Source: Nannocystis sp.
GTDB lineage: Bacteria > Myxococcota_A > Polyangia > Nannocystales > Nannocystaceae
Length of the DNA: 64,000 nucleotides
Direction of reading: 5' to 3'
NCBI RefSeq assembly: GCF_016714285.1
Contig: NZ_JADJNN010000008.1
Coordinates: 62,001 to 126,000, forward strand
Shown here: piece by piece, positions 19,683 through 28,050 of the stretch
How positions within the stretch are numbered: position 1 is the first letter of the stretch
Layout: each line of letters starts with the position of its first letter
The notes under the pieces: generated by a model
What the model saw: the letters and a program-made list of their open reading frames with translations, nothing else
Databases searched by the model: none
What the model was told of the DNA's origin: nothing
Position numbers and translations under genes: made by a program

Positions 19683-21098
19683 CTAAGGGCAGTAGCGGGA
19701 GGACGGGTTGACGGAGTCGCAGGTGTTGAGGACCGCGTTCTTGCCCTTGGCCACGGAGGCGGTCTCGATGTGGATGTGCGGGCCGGAGGAGCAGCCGGAG
19801 TTGCCGCTGTGGGCGATGAGCTGGCCCTGATCGAGGTGGGTGCCGTTGCCGACGCCGGGCGCGAGGTCGTTGATGTGGAGGTAGTAGATGAAAAGGTCGT
19901 TGGCGCCGTTGTCGGGGTCGCCGCAGTCGGCCTTGAGCTTCACGAAGTTGAAGGCGTTCCAGCAGGCCTGGGTGCAGCCGTTGTTGTAACAGTTGGGGAA
20001 TCCCAGGGCGGAGCTGACGACGGTGCCGGCCATGCCGGCGTAGATCGGTGTGCCGACGGCGGTGCCGTAGTCGATGCCGTAGTGGCTGCCGCCGCCGCCG
20101 CAGGCGCTGTAATTTTGGGTGACGACGCCGGGCGGGGTGTCGAGGCAGCAGTCGCCGCCGTTCTGGACCTGCTTGCACTCGTCGGCGACGCCGGGCGGGT
20201 TCTGCTGGCAGCCCTCGGCGCAGGTCTCGCTGCTCTCGGTGGCCTTGCCGACGCACTGGTAGAGGACGTTGGGGTCGCCGCCGGGGAGGCCGCCGCCGCA
20301 GTAGGGGCCGTCGCCCGAGGCGGCGCCCTGGCAGGGATCGCCCTCGGGGTTGCACGCGTCGGCGATGCCGGGGGGGTTGACCTTGCAGCCGCTCTTGCAG
20401 GTCTGCTTGTTGGCGGTGCCGCCGTTTTGACAGTTGTAGAGCGCGCCGGGATCGCCGCCCATCAGGGTGCCGCCACAGTACTTGCCGTTGCCGCTCTGGG
20501 CCGAGGCGCAGGGGTCCTGGGCGATCTGCTTGCAGGCGTTGTTCTCACAGCCGGCCGGGCAGGGGGTGGCGCTGACGGTGTTGCCGCCGATGCACTGGTA
20601 GACGCTGTTGTGATCGGCGAGGCCGCCGAGCGCGGCGCCGCAGTACTCGCCGTCGCCGGCGCCCATGCACGGGTCGCCGGGCTGCCCGGTGTCGTTGGTG
20701 TCGTTGGTCGTGCCGTTGTCCGTGGCGGTGCCGGGCTGGGTCGGGTCGCCCGTGCTGTCCGGCGAGGTGGTGGGATCCTGGGTGGTCGCGTCGGGGCAGA
20801 GGGTGAGCTCGGCGCAGGGCGGGCTGGTGTTCGCGGTGTCGCCGGTGGTCGGCGGGCCGGTGGTGCTGCCGACGTCGCTGTCGCCGCTGCTGGCGGTCGC
20901 GCCGGAGCTGCCGGTGGATTGACTGGCCCCGGTGATCCCGGTCGGGTTGCTGGACGAGAAGCCGTTGTTGCCAGCGTCGCCGCAGGCGGCGAGCAGCAGC
21001 GTCAGGCCGAGGTGTCGGGTCCAGACCGAGGTGGTTGTCGAGGTCGGGGGCGGCGTGCGGGCTGGCCTGCGCGGCACGAGGGCGGTGAGGGCCGACAT
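19683..21098 (-). CDS. M23 peptidase lipoprotein with Cys-rich repeats
   Basis: A 471-residue lipoprotein (lipobox Leu-Ala-Ala-Cys, Cys39). A Ser/Thr/Gly linker is followed by three repeats of about 55 residues with the pattern DPC...G.YCGG.L.GGDP..LY.C......C..GC..NPPG.AD.C (about residues 143-310), a Cys-rich module I know from myxobacterial secreted enzymes. The C-terminal LytM/M23 domain has SHYGIDYG (His and Asp zinc ligands), IYYLHINDL and GPHIHIETA (catalytic and zinc His), so a peptidoglycan endopeptidase is likely. It acts outside the inner membrane. The ATG at 21098 has TAGCCT 6 bases upstream. It is divergent from the choice-of-anchor L gene. Confidence 0.88.
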   Translation of the reverse strand: MSALTALVPRRPARTPPPTSTTTSVWTRHLGLTLLLAACGDAGNNGFSSSNPTGITGASQSTGSSGATASSGDSDVGSTTGPPTTGDTANTSPPCAELTLCPDATTQDPTTSPDSTGDPTQPGTATDNGTTNDTNDTGQPGDPCMGAGDGEYCGAALGGLADHNSVYQCIGGNTVSATPCPAGCENNACKQIAQDPCASAQSGNGKYCGGTLMGGDPGALYNCQNGGTANKQTCKSGCKVNPPGIADACNPEGDPCQGAASGDGPYCGGGLPGGDPNVLYQCVGKATESSETCAEGCQQNPPGVADECKQVQNGGDCCLDTPPGVVTQNYSACGGGGSHYGIDYGTAVGTPIYAGMAGTVVSSALGFPNCYNNGCTQACWNAFNFVKLKADCGDPDNGANDLFIYYLHINDLAPGVGNGTHLDQGQLIAHSGNSGCSSGPHIHIETASVAKGKNAVLNTCDSVNPSSRYCP

Positions 21099-21104
21099 GC
21101 TCGC

Positions 21105-21110
21105 AGGCTA
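21105..21110 (-). promoter_or_regulatory. -10-like TAGCCT, leaderless spacing
   Basis: TAGCCT on the minus strand, 6 bases before the ATG of the M23 gene. Confidence 0.4.
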
Positions 21111-21193
21111 ACGCGATCGCCGCGTCCCCGGCAATGTCACGGCCGGTCAAACGCGCCCGCCAGCGACACGTGCAGGCCGGCGCACGGCTCGGG

Positions 21194-21199
21194 TATGGT
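21194..21199 (+). promoter_or_regulatory. -10-like TATGGT, leaderless spacing
   Basis: TATGGT lies 7 bases before the ATG at 21207; it forms a divergent pair with the TAGCCT at 21105. Confidence 0.4.
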
Positions 21200-21206
21200 A
21201 GCGGGC

Positions 21207-22544
21207 ATGCGATCCTTATCCTCGGTGCAGTGGGCGGCGGCGTGGCTGGCGGTGGCGACCGCCTGCGGGTCTGGCACGGACGACACGGAGGTGAGCTTCG
21301 GTCCCGGGGTCGGCACGATGGAGGGCACGACGCAGGCGGTGATGTCGACCTCGACGAGCCCGACGACGCCGACGACCACCGAGACGCCGACGGGGAGCAG
21401 CGACGCGAGCGCGACGGGCAGCAGCGGCGAGGTTGGCAGCACCACATCGGGGACGACGGCCGGCAGCACGGGCGCGGTGGACAGCAGCACGACGGACATC
21501 ACCGGCGACATGACGACGGGGGAGGTCTGCGAGGCGCCGGGGATCTTGCTGGTGTGCGACGACCAGGACGACGACCCCTTCCACGCGCTCGGGCTCGGCT
21601 GCGAGGGGGCGCTGGAGAACACGATCCCGATCCAAAAGATGCAGTTCAAGTCGAACAAGTACGGGTTCAAGGTGGCCCGCGGCTTCGGTGAGGCGGAGGA
21701 CCCGGACATGCCGGGAAAGCTGCTGTTTCGTCCGCAAGAGGGCGAGAAGTTCCTCGTGATCAGCACCGGGCGGATCGCCGACCTGCAGCCCGACGGGGTG
21801 CTGATCGAGACCAAGCCGCAGTTCGACAACGACAACAACTTCAACCCGGACGATCCGAACGCCTTGCCGGCGCCGATGAGCCCGGTGGTCGGCAGCAACT
21901 CGGGCAAGGGCGGCACGCCGTCCCAGGACTGCGACGGCGTCCACGACTGCTCGGACAGCATCGACCCCAACTGGAAGCTCGGCAACGAGGACCCCAACGA
22001 CCTGCTGTGGGCCAGCCTCGAGGTGGCGGTGCCGGCGGGCACCCACGGCTTCGGCTTCGATGTGGCCTACTTCTCGTCGGAGTACCCGGAGTTCGTCGGC
22101 GAGAAGTTCAACGACATGTTCATCGGCTGGGCGACCAGCGAGGTGTACACGGGGAACGTCACCTTCATCAACAAGCAGCCGTTCACTGTGACGGCGCTGG
22201 CGCCCGAGATGGAGTCGGCGGGCTTCATCGGCGACGCGCCGGAGCTGGCGGGGACCGGCTTCGAGGGCCACGGCTCGACCGGCTGGGCGACGATCAACGC
22301 CCAGGCGAGCCCGGGCGAGACCCTGGTGTTCGCGTTCGCGATCATGGACATGGGCGACAGCAGCAAGGCGACGCTGGCGCTGCTCGACAACTGGCGCTGG
22401 AGCTGCGTCGGCTGCGTGCCGATGGAACAGGACCCCAGCTGCGGCAAGCCGCAGCACCCGAAGTGCTGCGGTCTGTGCGTCGAGAAGCCCGATGACCCGA
22501 AGTGCGGCACGATGGGCCACCCGCCGTGCTGCGAGGGTAAGTGA
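21207..22544 (+). CDS. Choice-of-anchor L domain lipoprotein
   Basis: A 445-residue lipoprotein (lipobox Ala-Thr-Ala-Cys, Cys20) with a Ser/Thr/Gly linker to about residue 110. Residues about 120-400 match the choice-of-anchor L domain of surface proteins: FGFDVAYFSSEYPEFVGEKF, NDMFIGWATSEVYTGNVTF and FAIMDMGDSSKATLALLDNW. The domain is a beta-sandwich of unknown function found in secreted proteins whose attachment mode varies; here the lipid anchor is at the N-terminus. The C-terminus is a short Cys/Pro/Lys-rich tail (PKCCGLCVEKPDDPKCG, then CCEGK). The start is supported by the TATGGT hexamer and by the immediate signal peptide. Confidence 0.85.
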   Translation: MRSLSSVQWAAAWLAVATACGSGTDDTEVSFGPGVGTMEGTTQAVMSTSTSPTTPTTTETPTGSSDASATGSSGEVGSTTSGTTAGSTGAVDSSTTDITGDMTTGEVCEAPGILLVCDDQDDDPFHALGLGCEGALENTIPIQKMQFKSNKYGFKVARGFGEAEDPDMPGKLLFRPQEGEKFLVISTGRIADLQPDGVLIETKPQFDNDNNFNPDDPNALPAPMSPVVGSNSGKGGTPSQDCDGVHDCSDSIDPNWKLGNEDPNDLLWASLEVAVPAGTHGFGFDVAYFSSEYPEFVGEKFNDMFIGWATSEVYTGNVTFINKQPFTVTALAPEMESAGFIGDAPELAGTGFEGHGSTGWATINAQASPGETLVFAFAIMDMGDSSKATLALLDNWRWSCVGCVPMEQDPSCGKPQHPKCCGLCVEKPDDPKCGTMGHPPCCEGK

Positions 22545-22649
22545 GGGCGCGAGCTCGTCCGCGGGCCTGAGGTCTCCCCCTCCGCGCAGACAGACCGCTA
22601 ACGCCGCGGCGCGAGATGCGATACCGTCGCGCCAGGAGTGGTTTGGACT

Positions 22650-24086
22650 ATGCGCAAGATCGTGATCGCGAATGTCGCCCTTTCTGTGGTCCTCGGTGGT
22701 GCGGTCGGCTGTTCGTCGGCGGACGTCGGCCTCACCGAGACCGTCACCATCACGGCCTCCGGGGACACCGGCCAGCAGGGCACCACCAGCGGTGACCCGG
22801 GGACCGGCGCCGCGGCGACGACGGACGGCCCGACGACCGCGCCGCCGACCACGAGCGCGTCCGGGACCGGCGAGACCACAGACATCCTCACGGGGGGGAT
22901 CAGCGCGACCGACAGCGCGACCGACACCGCGACCACGACCATGAATGACCCGAATCAGACGAGCACGGGCGGGGAGACCAGCGGCACCACGGGGGTGGAG
23001 GCCGCCGATGGCGACGGCGACAAGATCCCGGACGACCAGGACAACTGCGTCGAGGTCGCGAACGAGGATCAGCTGGACACTGACGGCGACGGTGTCGGCG
23101 ACGCCTGCGACGACGACGACGACGACGACACGATCCCCGACCCGGACGACAACTGCCCGCTGGTGCCGAACGACAAGCAAGAGGACCTCGACAAGGACAA
23201 AATCGGCGACTTCTGCGACGACGACAAGGACGGGGACGGGATCCTCAACGGCGTCGACAACTGCCCGATCACCCCCAACGCCGACCAGAAGGACCTCGAC
23301 AAGGATCTCATCGGCGATGTCTGCGACGACGACAAGGACGGCGACGCCATCCCCAACGACGCCGACGTGTTCCCCGACGACGGCGGTCAGCCTGGCATCG
23401 TCATCCCCAAGAAGATCTACGCCCACTCGTCGAGCGCGCTGTCGACGGTCGACGTGGTCGACTACAGCGTGGTCGCCATCGGGCCGTTCCAGTGGCCGCT
23501 CGGCAACGACTCGATGACCGACATCGCGATCGACCGCTACGGCGTGCTGTACGGGGTCAGCTTCGGCCGCGCGTACGTGTGCAACCCGACCACCGCCAAG
23601 TGCTTCGACCTCGGCACGCTCAACAACAGCTACAACGGCCTGACCTGGATCCCGGCGGGGATCATCGATCCCGACAACGACTCGCTGATCGGCATCGGCA
23701 ACGACGGCAGCTGGAACCACCTGACCTTCGTGAACAAGGTCGTGACGGCCAAGAAGCTCGGCAGCTACGGGCCGGGCTACACCTCGGCGGGCGACGCCTT
23801 CTCGATCGAGAACGTCGGCACCTACGCGGCGGTCAACAAGAACGGCGCCGCGGGCACGGTGATCGTGACGGTCGACGCGCTGACCGGGAAGGCGACGAAC
23901 GAGCTGGCGGTCACCCAGGGCTTCTTCGGAATCTACGGGCTCGCCGGCTGGGAGGGGCTGATCCTCGCGTTCGACTCGTCGGGCACGGTGATCAAGATCG
24001 ATCCGATGACGAAGGTGGTCACCAACCTCGGCAAGAAGGCCCAGAGCTGGTGGGGCGCCGGGGTCGGCACGATCCTGCCGCAGTAA
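22650..24086 (+). CDS. Lipoprotein with thrombospondin type 3 repeats
   Basis: A 478-residue lipoprotein (lipobox Ala-Val-Gly-Cys, Cys21). The start is the ATG at 22650, with AGGAG 11 bases upstream and TACCGT at 22622-22627. A Thr/Gly/Ser linker is followed by about four calcium-binding thrombospondin type 3 repeats (DGDGDKIPDDQDNC, DTDGDGVGDACDDD, DPDDNCPLVPN, DKDGDGILNGVDNCP), roughly residues 118-250. The last 220 residues are beta-rich with repeated short motifs (YGVLYGVSFG, YNGLTWIPAG, FFGIYGLAGWEG) suggestive of a small propeller, without enzyme residues. Probably a calcium-stiffened surface protein. It converges with the MYXO-CTERM gene only 11 bases away. Confidence 0.82.
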   Translation: MRKIVIANVALSVVLGGAVGCSSADVGLTETVTITASGDTGQQGTTSGDPGTGAAATTDGPTTAPPTTSASGTGETTDILTGGISATDSATDTATTTMNDPNQTSTGGETSGTTGVEAADGDGDKIPDDQDNCVEVANEDQLDTDGDGVGDACDDDDDDDTIPDPDDNCPLVPNDKQEDLDKDKIGDFCDDDKDGDGILNGVDNCPITPNADQKDLDKDLIGDVCDDDKDGDAIPNDADVFPDDGGQPGIVIPKKIYAHSSSALSTVDVVDYSVVAIGPFQWPLGNDSMTDIAIDRYGVLYGVSFGRAYVCNPTTAKCFDLGTLNNSYNGLTWIPAGIIDPDNDSLIGIGNDGSWNHLTFVNKVVTAKKLGSYGPGYTSAGDAFSIENVGTYAAVNKNGAAGTVIVTVDALTGKATNELAVTQGFFGIYGLAGWEGLILAFDSSGTVIKIDPMTKVVTNLGKKAQSWWGAGVGTILPQ

Positions 24087-24097
24087 TCGCGGGCGGC

Positions 24098-24356
24098 TCA
24101 GCTGGCGCTGCGGCGACGCAGCGCCAGGCGGCGTGGCGAGCGCCAGGCCGCCGAGCACGGCGACGGCCAATGCCCAGCCGCCGCCGAGCTGATCGCCGCG
24201 GCAGCCGCAGGCGTGGTACTCGGGCGGCATCGTCTCGGTGCCGGTGCTGGCGTCGGTGGCGGCGCCGGTGCTTGCGTCGGTCGTGGGCGGGCCAGCGTCG
24301 GCACGCGCGAGCGCTGGGAGCAGACAGAGCGCGGCGAACAGCAGGCGGGTGAGCAT
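24098..24356 (-). pseudogene. Small MYXO-CTERM surface protein, frameshifted near its end
   Basis: From the ATG at 24356 a signal peptide (MLTRLLFAALCLLPALARA) precedes a Thr/Ser-rich stretch and a CGCRGDQ motif with a hydrophobic helix (WALAVAVLGGLALA), as in MYXO-CTERM tails. The Arg cluster that should follow (RRLALRRRSAS, stop at 24098) is present only one base out of phase; removing the T at about 24134 joins them into an 86-residue protein. Uncorrected, the frame runs on antisense through two real genes. A sequencing error or a recent mutation would both explain this. TATCCT lies 6 bases before the start. Confidence 0.6.
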
Positions 24357-24362
24357 CGCGCG

Positions 24363-24368
24363 AGGATA
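24363..24368 (-). promoter_or_regulatory. -10-like TATCCT, leaderless spacing
   Basis: TATCCT on the minus strand, 6 bases before the ATG at 24356. Confidence 0.4.
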
Positions 24369-24457
24369 CGAGGGCGTACCGGGGGGTGTCCACGTGGTAG
24401 CCGGCTGGCCCAGGCTCGCGCGCTCTACATCCTCGCGTGGTTCGCGGGCGGCTCGGG

Positions 24458-25276
24458 CTAGCCGGCGGCGGTGGGCGGTGGTGCTGGTGGTTGGCCGGGG
24501 ATCTTGCTCAGGCGCGGTGAGCCGGCGGGGATCTCGGGTGCGTCGACGAGGTGCTCGAGGATCTCGCGGATGCCCTCGTCGCTGCAGGCGCCGGTCTGCC
24601 AGGTGAACTGGCGAACCACCGACCAGCCGGGGAGGAAGGCCCAGTGGAGGTCGTCCTGCTCGCTCCAGTAGGCGCCGGCGAGGCCGGGGATCGGCACGGA
24701 GCGGAAGTTTGGGTCGCTGGCGAGCCGGCGGGTGAAGAGGTCGTGCGCCTCGGCGGCCTCACGCGCGTCGGCGCCGCGGACGAGCGAGAGGCGAAACCAG
24801 GTCGGGGGGGCGCCCGAGGCCTCGGCGTCGGGCAGGAAGTAGTAGCCGCAGGTCGCGTGGAACGACTCGCCGAGGTAGAGCTTGAGGCCGCAGGCCCGCT
24901 TCACGACCTCGACGTCGAGGCCGAGCTGGCGCGTGCAACACTCGGGCTCGGACAGCTCCGGCGCGAACAGGCGACAGTTGCCGTTGCTCTCGTCGGGCCG
25001 ACCGGTGTTGGGGGTCGGGGGTTCTTTGGGCGGGTTCGGCACGCCGTTCTCGGCGACGTAATAGTCAGCAGTGTCGGCGACGATGCGCTTGTCGTTGGGG
25101 TTCGGCGGGGCGTCGTCGCGACGTGACTCCGGGGCGGGCTCGCTGGCCTGCGGACAGGCGGCGAGGCCCCCCACAAGGCCAGCCAGGAGGCCAATTCGGA
25201 GGCTGTCTGGGAGGCCAATGCGGAGGCTGTCTGGGAGGCCAATTCGGAGGCCACGAGCGAGGGTCCGGCGAGGCAT
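24458..25276 (-). CDS. Lipoprotein of unknown function with a repeat-lengthened signal peptide
   Basis: A 272-residue lipoprotein whose mature part I do not recognise. The leader is unusually long (Cys41 of a Leu-Ala-Ala-Cys lipobox) because a 24-base unit encoding RIGLPDSL is present twice, with a third diverged copy (RIGLLAGL) that forms the hydrophobic core. The mature part has an acidic/Pro-rich start and a Cys-bearing middle (PECCTRQLGLDVEVVKRACG, HATCGYYFLPD), and ends with a short Pro tail. Its arrangement between other surface-protein genes suggests an envelope location. A start at the ATG at 25276 is assumed; no internal ATG would give a shorter leader. Its start is 12 bases from the stop of the upstream metzincin-like gene. 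Confidence 0.7.
   Translation of the reverse strand: MPRRTLARGLRIGLPDSLRIGLPDSLRIGLLAGLVGGLAACPQASEPAPESRRDDAPPNPNDKRIVADTADYYVAENGVPNPPKEPPTPNTGRPDESNGNCRLFAPELSEPECCTRQLGLDVEVVKRACGLKLYLGESFHATCGYYFLPDAEASGAPPTWFRLSLVRGADAREAAEAHDLFTRRLASDPNFRSVPIPGLAGAYWSEQDDLHWAFLPGWSVVRQFTWQTGACSDEGIREILEHLVDAPEIPAGSPRLSKIPGQPPAPPPTAAG
25181..25248. repeat. 24-base tandem repeat in a signal peptide
   Basis: Two full copies of GGCTGTCTGGGAGGCCAATN (24-base period, starting 25201 and 25225) plus a partial copy at 25181-25200. The unit length is a multiple of three, so copy number changes keep the frame. Confidence 0.7.
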
Positions 25277-25288
25277 GACGGGCCACTC

Positions 25289-26518
25289 TTAGCGCGGTCG
25301 GCGACGCCGCGCCAGCCAGGCGAGGGGCAACAGGACGGCCAGGCCGCGCCCGCGGGACGGGAGGTCCGACGGCGTTCTGGCGACCCGGCAGCCGCCCGCG
25401 TTGGTGTCGTCGGCGGCGGTGTCGGTCTCGGAGTCGCCGGCGCCGCTGTCCGTGTCGGGATCTTCGCTGCCCTCGGGGAGGATCGTGAAGTGCACGGCGG
25501 CCTGACCGGCGTTGCCTCCGTCGTCGACGACGCGGACCTTGAGCTCGTACTCACCGGCGGGCGGGTTCTGCAGCGCGAGCGCCAGCTTGTAGCCCTCACC
25601 CTCGTAGAGGGTCTTGCCGGCGCTGGTGATGGTGATGTCGTAGTACTGCGGCGCGAGGTCGTCGCTCATCTCGCCGAGCAGCGGGATCGTGACCGGCAGG
25701 ACGTGGGTCGAGTGGTCGGGTGGGCTCGTGATCGTGAGCGTCGGGGGCGAGGTGTCGGGCACCGCGGGGCCAAACAGGTAGAGCAGCTCGCGGTAGCTGT
25801 TCTGGTAGCCGGCCTCGCAGAATTTCTCGTGCACGAGGTTGCACTGGCCGCCGACCTCGACGAGGTCGGTGTTGGCGACGATCTTGTTGCACTGGTCCTG
25901 GAACGACGGGGTGGCCTGGGCGACGAAGGGGTGGAGGTTGTCGAAGGGGGCGTTGACGTGCTCGAGGCCCCAGGTGTGTGCGGCCTCCTGCAGGATGATC
26001 GTCGAGCCGATGTTCGAGCCCTGGAAGGCGCCCGCGAAGCAGGTGTCGTTGTCCCACAGGTTGCCGCAGTCGATGTAGGGGGCGACGCCGGCGAAGGTCT
26101 GGGTGCCGAGGTCGCCGTAGAGGACCATCGTGTAGCCCTGCTCGGCGGGCGGGCGGGTGATGACGGTGCGGACGCCGAAGTCGGCGAGGTCCTTGCGCAC
26201 GGCCTGGACGATCGAGACGCGGCGGTGCTCGGTGCCGACGAAGGGACCGACGTAGCCGTGGAAGAGGTCGGCGAGGCTGCTGCAGTCGTGGCGCGAGTCG
26301 TTGCCGCAGCCGCGACGCAGGACGGCGCCGTCGAAGTTGACGTAGAGGAGGTGCGGGCGGCCTGCGGACTGCGGGAGCTGGTCGGGGCCAGCCAGCGGCA
26401 GCGGTGCGGTGGCGAGGTGGCGGCCCGGGACCTCGGCGAGCTCGGCCGGGACGCGAACGCCGGCGCGGGCGGTCGCGGGGACGGTGAGCGCGAGGAGGGC
26501 GAGCAGCGCAGGGCGCAT
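25289..26518 (-). CDS. Metzincin-like secreted protein (QExxHxxGLEH) with MYXO-CTERM-like tail
   Basis: A 409-residue secreted protein: signal peptide to about residue 19, then a globular part with LLYVNFDG and FAGVAPYIDCGN. It contains LQEAAHTWGLEHVN (residues 176-189). This has the metzincin layout HExxHxxGxxH, but the first His is Gln177, while His181 and His187 remain. A C-terminal beta domain (DTSPPTLTITSPPDHSTHVL, then an Ig-like GEYELKVRVVDDGGN) precedes an acidic linker and a Cys, hydrophobic helix and Arg tail (LARRRRPR). It is a paralogue of the next gene upstream. Whether it cleaves protein is doubtful given the missing ligand. TAGCCT lies 8 bases before the ATG. Confidence 0.78.
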   Translation of the reverse strand: MRPALLALLALTVPATARAGVRVPAELAEVPGRHLATAPLPLAGPDQLPQSAGRPHLLYVNFDGAVLRRGCGNDSRHDCSSLADLFHGYVGPFVGTEHRRVSIVQAVRKDLADFGVRTVITRPPAEQGYTMVLYGDLGTQTFAGVAPYIDCGNLWDNDTCFAGAFQGSNIGSTIILQEAAHTWGLEHVNAPFDNLHPFVAQATPSFQDQCNKIVANTDLVEVGGQCNLVHEKFCEAGYQNSYRELLYLFGPAVPDTSPPTLTITSPPDHSTHVLPVTIPLLGEMSDDLAPQYYDITITSAGKTLYEGEGYKLALALQNPPAGEYELKVRVVDDGGNAGQAAVHFTILPEGSEDPDTDSGAGDSETDTAADDTNAGGCRVARTPSDLPSRGRGLAVLLPLAWLARRRRPR

Positions 26519-26526
26519 GGCAGGCC

Positions 26527-26532
26527 AGGCTA
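26527..26532 (-). promoter_or_regulatory. -10-like TAGCCT, leaderless spacing
   Basis: TAGCCT on the minus strand, 8 bases before the ATG at 26518. It lies inside the 11-base gap to, and the 3-prime end of, the upstream paralogue. Confidence 0.35.
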
Positions 26533-27981
26533 CCGCCCTTCGCGGCGCGGCGCACCCGGCAGCGTGCGTGTCATGCTCGCGACCGACGGCGCCGCAGGCC
26601 GAAGGTCCACGGCTGACCTTCGCCCGCCGCGAGTTCGGCGGCGACGCAGGCCGAGGGCGAGGGGCAGGAGGAGGGCGAGCGCGGACGGGCTGGCGTGGCG
26701 GCAGCTGCAGCCGTCGTCGCCGCTCTCCACCATCGGGTCGCCGCCGACTTCGCTGTCGACGGGGGTGGTGGTGACCGGCGGAGCTCCGGTGTCGTCGCTG
26801 GCGCTGGTGGTGGTGGGGACGCTGGTGTCGTCGTCGCCGCCGTCGCTCGAGCTGGTGTCGGCGGGGCCGGTGTCGTCGCCGGCGGTGGTGGGTGCGGGCG
26901 GGCCGACGACGGTGAAGGCGACCTGGGTCTGGCTCTGGTTGCCGACCTCGTCCTCGGCCGTGACGGTGACCTTGTAGGCGCCCGCGGCGAGGCCCTTGAG
27001 CGGGAACTTGAGGTCGCTCGGGCTCGGGTAGTGGGCGGGGTCGAGGTTGAAGGCGCTCGGGCCCTCGCCGACGATGCCGAGGGCGAGCAGCTGCGGAGAT
27101 TGTTCGTCGGCGGCCTGGATCCGGAGGTTGAAGGGGCCCTCGAGCTCGGCGTCCGCGGCGGGCTCGACGATCTGCACGGTGGGTGGGGTGAGATCGGGGA
27201 CGGAGGGGCCGAAGGTCTGGAGCAGCTCGCGGTAGCTGTTCTGCAGGTTGCCGGAGTTGCAGAACTGCAGGTGCTGCTGCTTGCACTGACCGGTGTCGGG
27301 CACGACCTGGTTGACCTGGTTGAGCTGGACGATCTGGAAGCACTCGTCCTGGTAGGTCGGGTCGGCGACGCCTGCGGTGGTCGGGTAGAGGAGGTCGCCC
27401 GTGGAGTCGACGTGCTCGAGGCCCCAGGTGTGGGCGACCTCCTGCAGGATCGCCTTGGCGATGCTCCCGGCGCTCGGGCTGTAGTCGAGGGTGAAGCTGA
27501 CCTCGCCGCCGTCGGCGTTGAAGCAGTCGATGCTGGGGGCGACGCCCGCGAAGCCACCGTCCGGCGCGGGGTCCCAGTCGCCGACCATCTCCATGTCGTA
27601 GTCGACGTTGTCGCCGGGGCGGATGTCCGTGACGCGGATGTTGAAGTCGCTGAAGTCCTTGCGGATGTACTGGACGACCGCGGCGCGCATGGCGGCGTCG
27701 CCGGAGAAGGGCAGCACGGTGCCGTGGAAGATGACCGAGCAGTTGTTCTTGGGGTCGTTGTTACCCCAGCCGCAGCCGTTCATCTTGCCGCCGTCGTAGT
27801 TGACGTAGAGAAGGCCGGGCTGGGCTGCGAGAGGGGGCGGAGCGTCCGCGTTCAGGACCTGGGGGCGGTACCACGGCGCGGAGGTGGGGATCGCGGTGGT
27901 GAGCTCATCTGGCGCACCGAGGGCTGGGTTCGCTGCCAGACAGGTGAGGAGGAACGGCAGGACTGTGAGGCGCGGCAGCAT
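26530..27981 (-). CDS. Metzincin-like secreted protein, paralogue, with MYXO-CTERM tail
   Basis: A 483-residue paralogue of the downstream gene. Shared blocks include LLYVNYDG, KDFSDFNIRVTDIRP, FAGVAPSIDC, ILQEVAHTWGLEHVD (Gln180 in place of the first zinc His; His184 and His190 kept) and NSYRELLQTFGPSVPD. An Ig-like domain (DLTPPTVQIVEPAADAELEG, AYKVTVTAEDEVGNQ) and a Thr/Asp/Ser linker lead to DDGCSCRHAS, a Leu-rich helix and LRRRR, a MYXO-CTERM tail. About 35 further residues follow the Arg cluster, from a partly duplicated DNA stretch (about 26580-26670), which is unusual. The start is the ATG at 27981 with TACGGT 8 bases upstream. The substrate is unknown and activity doubtful. Confidence 0.78.
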   Translation of the reverse strand: MLPRLTVLPFLLTCLAANPALGAPDELTTAIPTSAPWYRPQVLNADAPPPLAAQPGLLYVNYDGGKMNGCGWGNNDPKNNCSVIFHGTVLPFSGDAAMRAAVVQYIRKDFSDFNIRVTDIRPGDNVDYDMEMVGDWDPAPDGGFAGVAPSIDCFNADGGEVSFTLDYSPSAGSIAKAILQEVAHTWGLEHVDSTGDLLYPTTAGVADPTYQDECFQIVQLNQVNQVVPDTGQCKQQHLQFCNSGNLQNSYRELLQTFGPSVPDLTPPTVQIVEPAADAELEGPFNLRIQAADEQSPQLLALGIVGEGPSAFNLDPAHYPSPSDLKFPLKGLAAGAYKVTVTAEDEVGNQSQTQVAFTVVGPPAPTTAGDDTGPADTSSSDGGDDDTSVPTTTSASDDTGAPPVTTTPVDSEVGGDPMVESGDDGCSCRHASPSALALLLPLALGLRRRRTRGGRRSAVDLRPAAPSVASMTRTLPGAPRREGR

Positions 27982-27989
27982 CGGGAGGC

Positions 27990-27995
27990 ACCGTA
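27990..27995 (-). promoter_or_regulatory. -10-like TACGGT, leaderless spacing
   Basis: TACGGT on the minus strand, 8 bases before the ATG at 27981. Confidence 0.4.
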
Positions 27996-28050
27996 TCACG
28001 GCTGGCCGCCGGTTTCGCAACGTGCGCGATGTGACCTGGCCCGCGCCCGA

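Noticed and set aside
21216..24356. A 1046-residue minus-strand frame through the choice-of-anchor L and thrombospondin-repeat genes
   Set aside because: Only its first 75 or so residues are real (MYXO-CTERM protein); the rest results from the frameshift near 24134.
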